NCBI RefSeq assembly: GCF_009909195.1
Contig: NZ_JAAAMU010000010.1
Span: 124,001 to 188,000, forward strand
DNA: 64,000 nt
DNA from: Paenibacillus sacheonensis
GTDB taxonomy: Bacteria; Bacillota; Bacilli; Paenibacillales; Paenibacillaceae
Direction: 5' to 3'
A program made the position numbers and the translations under genes. This document shows positions 8,396-17,800 of the stretch, one piece after another. Position 1 is the stretch's first letter. Each line of letters starts with the position of its first letter. Under the pieces are notes generated by a model. That model was not told the origin of the DNA, searched no databases, and worked only from the letters and a program-made list of their open reading frames with translations.

Positions 8396-8812
8396 TTGCA
8401 AAAGCGCTGTTCTTGCGGCGATCTCATGCCAATGAAGCTGCGTACCGTCATTTATTCCAATAAGGTTGAAATCGATAACGTGCCGATTTACTCATGCCCG
8501 TCCTGCAACAGCAGCGAGGTGTTTCCCGAAGTGAAGCCGGACTTGACGGGACTCATCGGCCAACTGGGCGCGCAGCCCGCCAAGCAAACCTTTTTGTTTA
8601 ACGAATGGAATGAATGGGCAAAGCTGTTAGTAGAGGCTTATCACGATCATAAACATTCCGATCCCGCCATCGTAAGAAGACTGACCGAGGAACGGATCGA
8701 TATGCTTCTTGATCTGTTGGCCGTCGCGCAGTCATCCGGAGACGAGGATTGGATGGCTGACATACATAAGCGGCTGGCTCAGTTGAGCAGGAGCATGCTG
8801 CAGTACGGATAG
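8396..8812 (+). CDS. Zinc-ribbon (YgiT-like N-terminus) protein, function unknown
   Basis: A 138-residue protein whose first 45 residues hold a CxC (C5, C7) and a CxxC (YSCPSCNS) that together would bind one zinc ion, as in YgiT/MqsA-type ribbons; the rest is helical with no recognised domain. It starts with TTG behind AGGAGAAGGAG, the only sensible ribosome site. No toxin gene or HTH is attached, so a toxin-antitoxin role is not supported. It is followed after 19 bases by ytxJ and probably shares its transcript. Confidence 0.72.
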   Translation: MQKRCSCGDLMPMKLRTVIYSNKVEIDNVPIYSCPSCNSSEVFPEVKPDLTGLIGQLGAQPAKQTFLFNEWNEWAKLLVEAYHDHKHSDPAIVRRLTEERIDMLLDLLAVAQSSGDEDWMADIHKRLAQLSRSMLQYG

Positions 8813-8831
8813 CAAAGGGAGTGTGGCGAGG

Positions 8832-9203
8832 ATGGACATGCCTGTTCCGATGACGGCCGCAGCAGACTGGGAAGCCGCTTATGTCGAATCCTTTCGGCGT
8901 CCCGTGCTGATCTTCAAGCATAGCACGGAATGCCCGATCAGCGGCGGCGCCCGCGACGAGCTGTCCAATTGGCTGGAAGACGCGGCGTCTCTCTCGCTGT
9001 CCCCGGTCATGGTGCTCGTGCCGGAGAATCGCGGCGTCGCGATGGCGATCGCCGAACAATTAAACCTTAAGCACGAATCGCCCCAACTCATTCTGGTAGA
9101 TGGTGGCAAAGTGTCGTGGCATGCTTCACACTGGCAGATTACCTACTCCGCATTAGACGAGCATCTCGGCACGCATTGCGAAAAGCAACATTTTGTCGTA
9201 TGA
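8832..9203 (+). CDS. ytxJ: Bacilliredoxin-type monothiol protein YtxJ (BrxC)
   Basis: A thioredoxin-fold protein of 123 residues that removes bacillithiol from mixed disulfides after oxidative stress. The active motif is HSTECPISGGA, the single-Cys CPIS variant typical of YtxJ, and ESPQ carries the cis-Pro region. The start at ATG 8832 is preferred over the upstream in-frame GTG at 8823 because AAAGGGAG lies at the correct distance only for the ATG. In B. subtilis ytxJ also sits just upstream of the ccpA region, so the assignment is supported by gene order. Confidence 0.85.
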   Translation: MDMPVPMTAAADWEAAYVESFRRPVLIFKHSTECPISGGARDELSNWLEDAASLSLSPVMVLVPENRGVAMAIAEQLNLKHESPQLILVDGGKVSWHASHWQITYSALDEHLGTHCEKQHFVV

Positions 9204-9204
9204 T
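9176..9204 (+). promoter_or_regulatory. Promoter of ccpA
   Basis: TTGCGA, a 17-base spacer and TATGAT overlap the last codons and stop of ytxJ. This would give ccpA-mtnN their own start about 50 bases before the ccpA GTG. Confidence 0.6.
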
Positions 9205-9260
9205 TAACGATAAAGTGTTACGGGGCGAGAGAAAAATTTGAACTAATGGAGAGTAGGACT

Positions 9261-10265
9261 GTGACGGTAACCATTTATGATGTAGCAAGAGAAGCAGGCG
9301 TGTCCATGGCAACGGTGTCACGGGTCGTCAACAACAATCCGAACGTGAAGCCTCAAACGCGCAAGAAAGTATTCGAGGCCATCGAGCGTCTCGGCTACCG
9401 TCCGAATGCGGTAGCGCGCGGTTTGGCGAGCAAGAAGACGACGACGGTAGGCGTCGTGATTCCCGACATCTCCAATGCGATCTTCGCGGAAGTGGCCCGA
9501 GGCATCGAAGATATCGCCAATATGTATCACTACAATATTATTTTGTGCAACGCCGATAAGAAGAAAGATAAAGAGATTCGCGTCATCAATACGCTGCTGG
9601 AGAAGCAAGTCGACGGACTGCTGTTTATGGGTGGCGCCGTAACGGACGAGCATCTGCAGGCGTTCAAGACGGCTAACGTGCCGATCGTGCTCTGTGCAAC
9701 CACGGACGAGAACGGCATGATTCCTTCGGTCGACATCGATCATGAAGCGGCGGCATTCGAGGCCGTGCAGACGCTGATCAAGAACGGGCACCGTTCGATC
9801 GCGATGATCGGCGGCACGCTCCAAGATCCGGCGAACGGCTATGCTCGTTTCCAAGGCTACAAGCGCGCGCTGGAAACAGCCGGGCTTGCATATGACGAGA
9901 ACATGGTTCGGATCGGCAACTACCGCTACGAGTCCGGAGCGGATGCGATGAAATATTTCCTCGAGCTGCCGACGCGTCCGACGGCGGTCTTCTCCGCAAC
10001 GGATGAAATGGCTATTGGAGCGATCCACAGCATCCAGGACGCCGGGCTGAAGGTGCCGGATGACATATCGGTCATCAGCGTAGACAACAGCCGCATGGCA
10101 TCGATGGTGCGCCCTCAGCTGACTGCCGTAGCGCAGCCGATGTACGACATCGGAGCGGTGTCGATGCGTCTGCTGACGAAGCTCATGAAGAAGGAAACGG
10201 TCGAGAATCCGAAAGTGATTCTGCCGTACGAAATCGTAACCCGTCAGTCGGTAGGGAGCATCTAA
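9261..10265 (+). CDS. ccpA: Catabolite control protein A, LacI-family regulator
   Basis: Global carbon-catabolite regulator that binds cre sites with HPr-Ser-P or Crh-P as co-repressor. The 334-residue protein has the LacI HTH at residues 4-25 ([20 protein letters not shown]), the hinge [16 protein letters not shown], and the C-terminal [15 protein letters not shown] segment characteristic of CcpA. An upstream in-frame ATG at 9246 has no ribosome site, whereas GTG 9261 has GGAGAGTAGGA in front and gives the classical short N-terminus, so I use the GTG. It ends in TAATG, overlapping the mtnN start by one base. A likely target cre box lies at acsA in this same window. Confidence 0.94.
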   Translation: MTVTIYDVAREAGVSMATVSRVVNNNPNVKPQTRKKVFEAIERLGYRPNAVARGLASKKTTTVGVVIPDISNAIFAEVARGIEDIANMYHYNIILCNADKKKDKEIRVINTLLEKQVDGLLFMGGAVTDEHLQAFKTANVPIVLCATTDENGMIPSVDIDHEAAAFEAVQTLIKNGHRSIAMIGGTLQDPANGYARFQGYKRALETAGLAYDENMVRIGNYRYESGADAMKYFLELPTRPTAVFSATDEMAIGAIHSIQDAGLKVPDDISVISVDNSRMASMVRPQLTAVAQPMYDIGAVSMRLLTKLMKKETVENPKVILPYEIVTRQSVGSI

Positions 10266-10966
10266 TGACAGCGTATGGAAAGATAGGCATCATCGGCGCG
10301 ATGGCCGAAGAAATCGATTTGCTTCACAAGACCGTCTCCAAGACAGGCTCTTTCGTGAAGGCAGGCATAGAATACACCGAAGGCAGCCTGCATGGACATC
10401 AGGTCGTGTTCTGCAAATCCGGCGTCGGCAAAGTGAACGCAGCCGTTTGCACGCAGCTGCTTATCGATGCCGGCGTGGAGTGCGTGCTGTTCACGGGCGT
10501 TGCGGGCGCGGTTGCGCCAAGCTTGAATATCGGGGATATCGTGATTTCGACTTCTTGTCTGCAGCACGATTTCGACGTGACGCCGCTCGGGTTCGCCCGC
10601 GGTCAAATTCCTTATCAGGATGTGTGGGAATTTCAAGCGGCGCCGGATCTTGTGGAGCTTGCCAGCTCGGCAAGCGAGCAGCTGTTCCCGGGACGCAGCC
10701 TGAAGGGGAAAGTACTGTCCGGCGATCAATTCATCGCTTCGCGCGATGCGGTCCGCGGGATGTACGAGGAGCTTGACGGCGCCTGCACCGAGATGGAAGG
10801 CGCTTCGCTCGCGCAAGTATGCGTCATGAACGGCGTACCGTTCGTCGTCATCCGTTCCATGTCGGATAAAGCGGACGGCTCGGCGCATGTGAACTTTGCG
10901 GATTTTACGGTACAGGCTTCCGTTAATTCGCATGCTATCATTGAAGAGATGATCAAACAGATGTAA
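10265..10966 (+). CDS. mtnN: 5'-methylthioadenosine/S-adenosylhomocysteine nucleosidase
   Basis: Hydrolyses MTA and SAH to adenine plus the thio-ribose, in methionine salvage and the activated-methyl cycle. The 233-residue protein has the conserved GIIGAMAEEI start (catalytic Glu), GVAGAVAPSLNIGDIVIS, EMEGASLAQV (nucleoside-binding Glu) and RSMSDKAD with the catalytic Asp. It begins at an ATG overlapping the ccpA stop (TAATG), so it is translationally coupled to the regulator. In B. subtilis mtnN is not next to ccpA. Confidence 0.94.
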   Translation: MTAYGKIGIIGAMAEEIDLLHKTVSKTGSFVKAGIEYTEGSLHGHQVVFCKSGVGKVNAAVCTQLLIDAGVECVLFTGVAGAVAPSLNIGDIVISTSCLQHDFDVTPLGFARGQIPYQDVWEFQAAPDLVELASSASEQLFPGRSLKGKVLSGDQFIASRDAVRGMYEELDGACTEMEGASLAQVCVMNGVPFVVIRSMSDKADGSAHVNFADFTVQASVNSHAIIEEMIKQM

Positions 10967-10983
10967 CCCATCGTTGCGTTACG

Positions 10984-11036
10984 AAATAAGGCAGCTCGCA
11001 TTCTTCCTGCATGGAAGAGCGATGCTGCCTTATTTG
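10984..11036. terminator. Bidirectional terminator between mtnN and acuC
   Basis: AAATAAGGCAGC at 10984-10995 pairs perfectly with GCTGCCTTATTT at 11024-11035, with further pairing of TTCTTCC and GGAAGA inside. A-rich and T-rich flanks make it work for both convergent genes. Confidence 0.85.
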
Positions 11037-11037
11037 T

Positions 11038-12216
11038 TTAGAGCTGCTGGAGAACGATGGAGGTGATCTCCTTGTTGCGGGCTTCGATCTCCTCCCGCCG
11101 GGGCATCGGCTGCCAGCCGGACAGATCATCCAGCCAATCCGTCGGAAGCGCGCGCTCGGCTATAGGCAGCCAGTAGTGCTGCCAGGATAGCGGAAGCGGC
11201 TCATTCGCGGCACTGTCGCTTAAACGTTCAGCCAGGGGATGCTCGGTCATGGCAAGCCATACCAAGGCCCACGCGCGCGGTACGACCTGCCAAATGTCAT
11301 ATCCGCCGCCGCCAAGGGCAATCCAGCGTCCGTTCGTATGCGTGCGTGCGAGCTCGCGGATGATGAGCGGCATGGTCTGATAGATCCGCATGCTGCAGTG
11401 GATATGCGACAACGGGTCGAAGGCATGGGCATCGCAGCCATGCTGGCTGATGATGACGTCAGGCTTGAATACGTCAGCTGCCCGCTCGATCGTCAGGCGG
11501 AAGCTCTCCAGCCAGGAATCGTCTTCGGTGTAGGGCTCAAGCGGCAGATTAATGGCCATGCCGAATCCGGCATCCATGCCGCGCTCCGAGACGAAGCCGG
11601 TTCCAGGGAACAAGTACTTGCCGGTCTCGTGGATGGAATAGGTGCATACGTCGGGATCGGCGTAAAAGGTCCATTGAACGCCGTCGCCGTGATGGACGTC
11701 CGTGTCGATATACAGCACGCGGGCGCCGTATTGTTTCCGGATGTGCGCAATGGCGATGGCGGCGTCGTTATAGACGCAGAAGCCCGAGCCGCGGTCGGGG
11801 AAAGCATGATGCAGCCCGCCTGCCATATGATACGCATGTTCGGCTTGGCCGCTCATGACGATATCCGCCGCCAGCACCGAACCGCCGACGATGGCGGCTG
11901 CGGCTTCGTGCATGCCGGGGAAGTACGGCGTGTCCTCCGTGCCTAAGCCGTAGCTGTCCGCCTTGGCAGCGACAGCCGGAGCGGGGCTCGATACGCTGAG
12001 ACTGCGTACGGCTTCAACATAGTCCGCGCGATGAACGAGCTGCAGCATGTCGTCGCCGGCGAAGCCGGCTTGGACGATTTGATCGGGCTCGAGCGCGCCT
12101 GCGGCCTCCAGCAAATGCCGGGCAAGCGCCAGTCGAATCGGGTTGAAGGGATGCTCCTGATTGAATTTATAGCGTTCCGCATCTGGCGAATGGATATAAA
12201 CGGCTTTGGCCGCCAT
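11038..12216 (-). CDS. acuC: Acetoin/acetate utilisation deacetylase AcuC (histone-deacetylase fold)
   Basis: Zn-dependent protein deacetylase of the HDAC superfamily; in B. subtilis AcuC removes the acetyl group that AcuA places on acetyl-CoA synthetase. The 392-residue sequence has the family core: GGLHHAFPDRGSGFCVYND, the metal site DTDVHHGDG, and GGGGYD near the C-terminus. I start at ATG 12216; the in-frame TTG at 12225 abuts the AAAGGAAG ribosome site and cannot be used. It lies 45 bases behind acuA and is probably co-transcribed with it. acuB, present between the two in B. subtilis, is absent here. Confidence 0.93.
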   Translation of the reverse strand: MAAKAVYIHSPDAERYKFNQEHPFNPIRLALARHLLEAAGALEPDQIVQAGFAGDDMLQLVHRADYVEAVRSLSVSSPAPAVAAKADSYGLGTEDTPYFPGMHEAAAAIVGGSVLAADIVMSGQAEHAYHMAGGLHHAFPDRGSGFCVYNDAAIAIAHIRKQYGARVLYIDTDVHHGDGVQWTFYADPDVCTYSIHETGKYLFPGTGFVSERGMDAGFGMAINLPLEPYTEDDSWLESFRLTIERAADVFKPDVIISQHGCDAHAFDPLSHIHCSMRIYQTMPLIIRELARTHTNGRWIALGGGGYDIWQVVPRAWALVWLAMTEHPLAERLSDSAANEPLPLSWQHYWLPIAERALPTDWLDDLSGWQPMPRREEIEARNKEITSIVLQQL

Positions 12217-12261
12217 GCTGTTCAACTTCCTTTCTGCTCGTGCTGTTCACGTGTAAGCGAC

Positions 12262-12894
12262 TTAATACATGAACCGCTGCCTGAACCGAACGCGGTCAAA
12301 TTGCTGTATCGAGCTAAGCGGAACTTCTCTGCCGATGCGCACCATGAGACAGTTTGCGGGATGCGCGCAGATCTCGGGATCGTCCGTCGCAAACCAGACC
12401 ATGCCGGCTTCTTTCATGAGCTGTTCCATCATGGCGCGATAGTCCCACACGCTGAGGCCGGTGCCCTCAAGGTCCCAGTGCCAATAATATTCCGTTGTAT
12501 ACACAATGACGTTCTCCAACTGTTCGTTCCTGAACGCGAGCAGAATCAAACGTTTGGCCAGGCCCAGACCGCGATAAGCATCGGCCACTTCAACGGCGCC
12601 CAGTTCAACCAGATCCTCCATGTTCCCCTCGGACCAGGTTTCGAGCTCGTCCGGATAATGGAAGGTGACGTAACCGACGATGATATCGCCATCCCTGGCT
12701 GCGACGATTCGGCCTTCGGGCAGTTCGGCAATTTCGATCAGAGCTTTATGTTGTTCGATCGGCCGGCGGAACGCATCCAATTGGTCATGCAGCTTCAAGC
12801 TTCTCAGCCGATGCGCTTCCATGGGGCCTTCGATCACGATATCCCGTTCTTGAAAGCGAACGATCTCCGTATGCGGCAGTTTGCGATGTTCCAA
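12262..12894 (-). CDS. acuA: Acetyl-CoA synthetase acetyltransferase AcuA (GNAT)
   Basis: Acetylates the active-site lysine of AcsA and so switches it off. The sequence is recognisably AcuA throughout: IVGYVTFHYPDELETWSEGNMEDLVELGA, TTEYYWHWDLEG and VWFATDDPEI are family blocks, and YRGLGLAKRL is the acetyl-CoA loop. The frame opens at an ATG (12915), but AAAGGAG lies inside that stretch and is correctly spaced for the TTG at 12894; this gives 210 residues and an N-terminus MEHRKLPH like that of B. subtilis AcuA. Transcribed divergently from acsA, its target. Confidence 0.92.
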   Translation of the reverse strand: MEHRKLPHTEIVRFQERDIVIEGPMEAHRLRSLKLHDQLDAFRRPIEQHKALIEIAELPEGRIVAARDGDIIVGYVTFHYPDELETWSEGNMEDLVELGAVEVADAYRGLGLAKRLILLAFRNEQLENVIVYTTEYYWHWDLEGTGLSVWDYRAMMEQLMKEAGMVWFATDDPEICAHPANCLMVRIGREVPLSSIQQFDRVRFRQRFMY

Positions 12895-12977
12895 TGAATC
12901 GGGCTCCTTTCGCATGCTATCCTACTTATATCAAAAAAAAGTTAGCATGAAAAGCATGGCCTGAAGAACGGCAGACA

Positions 12978-13001
12978 TGATATAATATGAAAGCGTATTC
13001 G
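12978..13001 (+). promoter_or_regulatory. acsA extended -10 promoter with overlapping cre (CcpA) site
   Basis: TGATATAAT (12978-12986) is a perfect extended -10 box. Directly after it, ATGAAAGCGTATTCG (12987-13001) matches the cre consensus WTGNAANCGNWNNCW at all but the final position and covers the expected transcription start. CcpA binding here would block initiation, as known for acsA in B. subtilis. ccpA itself lies 3 kb away in this window. Confidence 0.75.
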
Positions 13002-13060
13002 GGCAGGGCCCGAACAGAGAAAAGAGAACGGTTTTACTATGGGCAGGAGGATGATGAAGA

Positions 13061-14785
13061 ATGAGTAACACGCATCAAGAACGGATTCCGGTGACGGCAT
13101 CCGGCTCCAACATGGCAAGCTATGATGAAACTTATGCAGGATTTGCGTTTGATCAGCTCGATAAGCATTTTTCGTGGCATGAAACAGGCAAAGTGAACAT
13201 GGCTTACGAAGCAATCGATCGTCATGTCGAGGCTGGACGAGGCGGCAAAGTTGCTCTCTACTATAGCGATAATGCACGCGATGAGTCGTATACGTTCGAG
13301 GAACTCTCCCTTCAGTCGAACCGTTTCGCGAATGTGCTGCGCGGATTGGGTATCGGCAAAGGAGAGCGCGTTTTCATTTTCATGCCGCGTACGCCTGAGC
13401 TGTACTTCAGCCTGCTCGGTTCATTGAAGGTCGGCGCTGTCGTCGGACCGCTCTTCGAGGCATTCATGGAGACGGCCGTCAGAGACCGGCTGCAGGACAG
13501 CAGTGCGGCGGCGATCATTACGACGCCTGCCTTGTTATCGCGCATTCCAAGAAACGAGCTTCCGGATCTCCGTCATGTCATCGTCGTCGGTGACGATGTT
13601 CAGGCAGGAGAGGGGATCGTCGACTTCAAAGCCGAAATGGCAGCGGCGAGCGATGCGGCGGATATCGAGTGGCTTGACAAGGAAGACGGTCTGCTTATCC
13701 ACTATACCTCCGGTTCGACCGGTAAGCCGAAAGGCATCTTCCACGTGCAAAATGCCATGATACAACATTACTTTACCGGCCGCGTCGTTCTCGACTTGCA
13801 GCCTGACGATATTTATTGGTGCACGGCCGATCCAGGCTGGGTCACCGGAACTTCCTATGGCATTTTCGCTCCGTGGCTGAACGGCGCGACCAACGTGATC
13901 CGCGGAGGACGCTTCAGCCCGCAGGATTGGTACAAGACGATTGAGCGTTACGGCGTTACCGTATGGTACAGCGCGCCTACAGCGTTCCGCATGCTAATGG
14001 GAGCCGGCGATGAGGTCGTAGGGCAATTCAACCTGTCCAGCCTGCGTCATGTCCTGAGCGTAGGCGAGCCGCTGAATCCGGAAGTCGTGCGTTGGGGTCT
14101 GAAAGTCTACCATCAACGCATTCACGATACGTGGTGGATGACGGAGACCGGCGCACAGCTGATCTGCAACTACCCTAGCATGGAAATCAAACCGGGCTCC
14201 ATGGGCAAGCCGATTCCGGGCGTACAGGCCGCGATCATCGATGACAGCGGCAACGAGCTGCCTCCTTATCGTATGGGCAACCTGGCCATCCGCACGCCTT
14301 GGCCGTCCATGATGCGCAAGGTGTGGAACAATCCGGCCAAGTACGAAGAATACTTCCGGATTCCCGGCTGGTACATTTCCGGCGACTCCGCGTATCGCGA
14401 CGAGGACGGTTATTTCTGGTTCCAAGGCCGAATCGACGACGTCATCAATACGGCTGGGGAGCGCGTAGGGCCGTTCGAGGTGGAGAGCAAGCTGGTCGAG
14501 CATCCGGCCGTTGCGGAAGCTGGGGTAATCGGCAAACCCGATCCGATGCGCGGCGAGATCATCAAAGCGTTTGTGGCGCTTCGCGAGGGCTTCTCGCCTT
14601 CGGACGAACTGAAGGCAGATATTACGAAGTTCGTAAAAGAAGGCCTCTCCGCGCACGCTGCGCCGCGCGAAATCGAATTCAAAGATAAACTGCCGAAGAC
14701 GCGCAGCGGCAAGATCATGCGCCGCGTTCTGAAGGCATGGGAGCTTAATTTGCCCACAGGCGATTTGTCCACGATCGAAGATTAA
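13061..14785 (+). CDS. acsA: Acetyl-CoA synthetase (AMP-forming)
   Basis: Activates acetate to acetyl-CoA through acetyl-AMP. The 574-residue ANL-family enzyme has the P-loop YTSGSTGKPKG (about 215-225), the aromatic motif WWMTETG, the ATP-binding YISGDSAYRDEDGY and the C-terminal PKTRSGKIMRR. K551 in that last motif is the residue acetylated by AcuA in the B. subtilis enzyme. AGGAGG lies ten bases before the ATG. Promoter with cre site upstream, strong terminator downstream; monocistronic. Together with acuA and acuC it forms a complete acetylation switch. Confidence 0.95.
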   Translation: MSNTHQERIPVTASGSNMASYDETYAGFAFDQLDKHFSWHETGKVNMAYEAIDRHVEAGRGGKVALYYSDNARDESYTFEELSLQSNRFANVLRGLGIGKGERVFIFMPRTPELYFSLLGSLKVGAVVGPLFEAFMETAVRDRLQDSSAAAIITTPALLSRIPRNELPDLRHVIVVGDDVQAGEGIVDFKAEMAAASDAADIEWLDKEDGLLIHYTSGSTGKPKGIFHVQNAMIQHYFTGRVVLDLQPDDIYWCTADPGWVTGTSYGIFAPWLNGATNVIRGGRFSPQDWYKTIERYGVTVWYSAPTAFRMLMGAGDEVVGQFNLSSLRHVLSVGEPLNPEVVRWGLKVYHQRIHDTWWMTETGAQLICNYPSMEIKPGSMGKPIPGVQAAIIDDSGNELPPYRMGNLAIRTPWPSMMRKVWNNPAKYEEYFRIPGWYISGDSAYRDEDGYFWFQGRIDDVINTAGERVGPFEVESKLVEHPAVAEAGVIGKPDPMRGEIIKAFVALREGFSPSDELKADITKFVKEGLSAHAAPREIEFKDKLPKTRSGKIMRRVLKAWELNLPTGDLSTIED

Positions 14786-14812
14786 GCCAGGGCCTCATGA
14801 ATACGTCAGCAC

Positions 14813-14862
14813 AACAAAGAACCTTCAAGCGCATCAAGCGCTTGAAGGTTCTTTGTTTGTTT
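14813..14862. terminator. Strong terminator between acsA and the PBP gene
   Basis: A perfect 20-bp stem (14813-14832 with 14838-14857, loop ATCAA) is followed by TGTTTTGTTTGTTT. Convergent genes flank it. A short tandem repeat of TGTTTCGAT (about 2.5 copies) lies just beyond, at about 14867-14891. Confidence 0.93.
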
Positions 14863-14891
14863 TGTTTGTTTCGATTGTTTCGATTGTTTCG

Positions 14892-17800
14892 TTATTGAAT
14901 GCCGACAGACGGGGAAGCCGAGGATTCTCCGGCTTCATTGACGGCGGTGACTTGGAAGTAGCCGCTCGTCAGGGGAGACACATATTCGAATCTTGCTTCG
15001 CCCGTGCTGCCGATTTTGTTGTACCTGCCATTGCTGCTCGTGCTGTAGTACACATTGTAGGTGGTTACCTGCTCGGACGAAGCGTTATCGGGCCAAGTCA
15101 GCTTAATGCCGATATCCGTGGTCGAGACCGTTACGTTCATGGGAGCCGACGGGGCCGCGAGGCCGTTATTCGTTCCCGTTGAAGTTCCGTTATCCTCAGG
15201 TATGCCGGTATCGTCATTGATGGTGCCCTGATTCCCGGTGTTCGACCCTGTATCATTGCCTTTCGTCGTATAGCTGCCCCCAGGCGAGACGAGAAGGCTT
15301 GGCGCCGATTCCTTGCCCGCCACGTCCACAGCCGTTACGTAATAGGCATAGATGCCTTGGCTTCCGACGAAGTTGACGAACTTGGTATCCTGTCCGGTTA
15401 GAATGGCGCTGCCCATATTCGTGAAAGGTCCATCGTTGACGGCGCGGTACAGCCTGTAACCGACGACATCCTTCTCCGGAGACGGCTTGAACGAAATCCG
15501 GTACTTGGTCGCCGTTACCGTTTCGAGCGTCACGTTCGAAGGCGGGCTCGGAGCATGGCCGTCCTCGACGCGCGGATCGATGATGGATGGGGCATCCTTG
15601 CCGGCGTCGGCCGGCACGTACATGCTCATCGGCCTGCGGCTGTCAGCCGGCAGCTTCGCCTGCGCGGCTTCGATTTCCTGCATCAGCACGTCGAGCGGCT
15701 TCTCGCGTTTCACGACGATTCGTTCGTCGATCATATCCGCGGGCGTGGACGGCTGCGGAATGTAGTTCACGCCGTTGTAGGAGATGACGGCCATCTTGAC
15801 GAGAGCGTCGTCAGGTTCCTTCGGCAGGAATTTGGAATTGAACCAATCGGTCACCAGTTTGCCGCTGCTGCGCGTCAGCTCCGTCGGCAATTTGCCGCTG
15901 AAGCCCGATACGGTCGATTTGACGATGCCGGACGGCATCGTAAATTGTTTGGTCGGGAATAACTCCGGACGCTCGGTCGTCACTTCGTTCATGATAGCCG
16001 ACCAAATGATCCGCGCGCGCTCCCGTTCCGGTTTGGACAGCGTGTATTTCTGCTTCTCGTAGCCGACCCACACGCCGAGCGTAATGTCGGGGGAGAAGCC
16101 CATGAACCATACGTCTCCGTAGCTTTGGGTGGAGCCGGTTTTGCCGACGACGGGAATTTTACCGTAATTTTTGAAATAAGTCGTAATTTTGTGACCGGAT
16201 CCTGCCGGTTCGGATATGACCGTCCGCAGCATGTCCGTCATGAGGAACGCGGTTTGCTCCGAGAACACGCGAAGCGGCTTGGCTTCATGCTGATAGACGA
16301 CTTTGCCGTCGGCATCCGTGATCCGGCTGATCATATAGGCGTCGTTGAAATTGCCATTATCGGCAATCGCGCCGTAAGCGTTCGTCAATTCCTCGACGGA
16401 CACCCCGATGCTGAGGCCGCCGATAACGCCGGTCTGAGCCGCATCGTCAGTCGGCTGAAGCGTCGTAATGCCCAGCTTTCTGGCGAATTTCCATGCTTCC
16501 GGAATGGTGACGATGTTGTTGAAAATTTTGAGCGCCGGAATGTTCAACGAGCGGTTCAGCGCATCCCTTGCCGTCACGAGCCCGTTGAATTTGTTCGTCA
16601 CGTTCATCGGGATATGGTAGCCTTTCTGGCCGTCCTTCATGACGATCGGGGAATCGTCGATGATGCTCGCGGGTTGAATCAAACCTTTGTCGATGGCAGG
16701 CAGGTAAGCTGCGATCGGCTTCATCGTCGAGCCGGGTTGACGCGTCATCTGCGTGGCGTGGTTCAATTGCTCCGTATAGAAGTCGCGGCCCTCCAGCATG
16801 CCGAGAATCGCGCCGGTCTTATGGTCGAGCATGATCGCGCCGGTTTGCTCCAAGCCCTTCTCCTTGCTGTCGCCTCCGAAGTTGTTCGGGTCCGAGCCGA
16901 CCTTGTGCATCGAGTTGTAGACTTTCTTGTCGATCGTCGTGTAGATGTGATAACCGCCGCGCAGCAGGTGCTGCCTTGCTTCCTCGAGCTGCGGCGCGTT
17001 TTCCTTCTTCTTCACGTCCTCGGGGGTCAGGTTCGGGTTCTCCTGCAGGAGCAGGAGCTCCGCCGCTTGACGTTCCGATTCCAGCATCAGGAACGGGAAG
17101 GTGGAATAGGCTTTTTCCGTCGGTTTCGCAAGCGAGCCTTTGACGTCGAAATTAAGCGCTTCGTCATACTGCTCTTGGCTGATGCGCGTGGTATCCAGCA
17201 TGCGCTTTAATACTAAACGCTGGCGGTCCATCGCGAGCTTGAAGCCGTTCGGATTGAACTTTCCTTTGCTCGTGAAGGCCGTATACGCCGAAGGGCGCTG
17301 CGGCAGACCGGCCAAATAGGCGGATTGCGCGATGTTCAGCTGGTTCAGGTCCGTAATGTTGAAGATGCCCTTGGCGGCTGCCTTGATGCCGTACAAATTG
17401 TAGCCGCTGTTGCCTGTGCCGAATTGGACTTTATTCAAATAAGCGGTTAGAATCTCGTCCTTGGTCATGAACCGTTCAAGCCGAAGCGAGAGGAATATTT
17501 CTTTCGCTTTCCGGCTGTCGGTCTTGTCGAGGGTCAGGAAAACCTGCCTGACGAGCTGCTGGGTGAGCGTGCTGCCGCCGGTCTGCGTATCTTCGTTCAG
17601 CAGTTTCTGCTTGACCGCGCGTGCAAGCGCGTTGAAATCGACCCCGATATGCTTATAGAAGTTATTGTCTTCCGTGGCGAGAACGGCGTTGACCACCTGC
17701 GGCGGAATGTCTTCCCGCTTGATCAGGCGTCGGTCTTCTTCCGTTCGCAGCTGGCCGACGGGGGTTTGTCCATCATTGAAATATACGAAGCCAGTGATGG

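Noticed and set aside
8396..8812. Toxin-antitoxin pair (YgiT/MqsA-type antitoxin)
   Set aside because: The zinc ribbon is present but there is no HTH domain and no small toxin gene next to it; the following gene is ytxJ.
12942..12957. Second cre-like sequence (TTAGCATGAAAAGCATGG) between acuA and acsA
   Set aside because: The invariant central CG is replaced by GC, so it does not meet the cre consensus.
16125..17210. 361-residue plus-strand ORF opposite the PBP gene
   Set aside because: Shadow of the PBP reading frame; no ribosome site and no recognisable domain.
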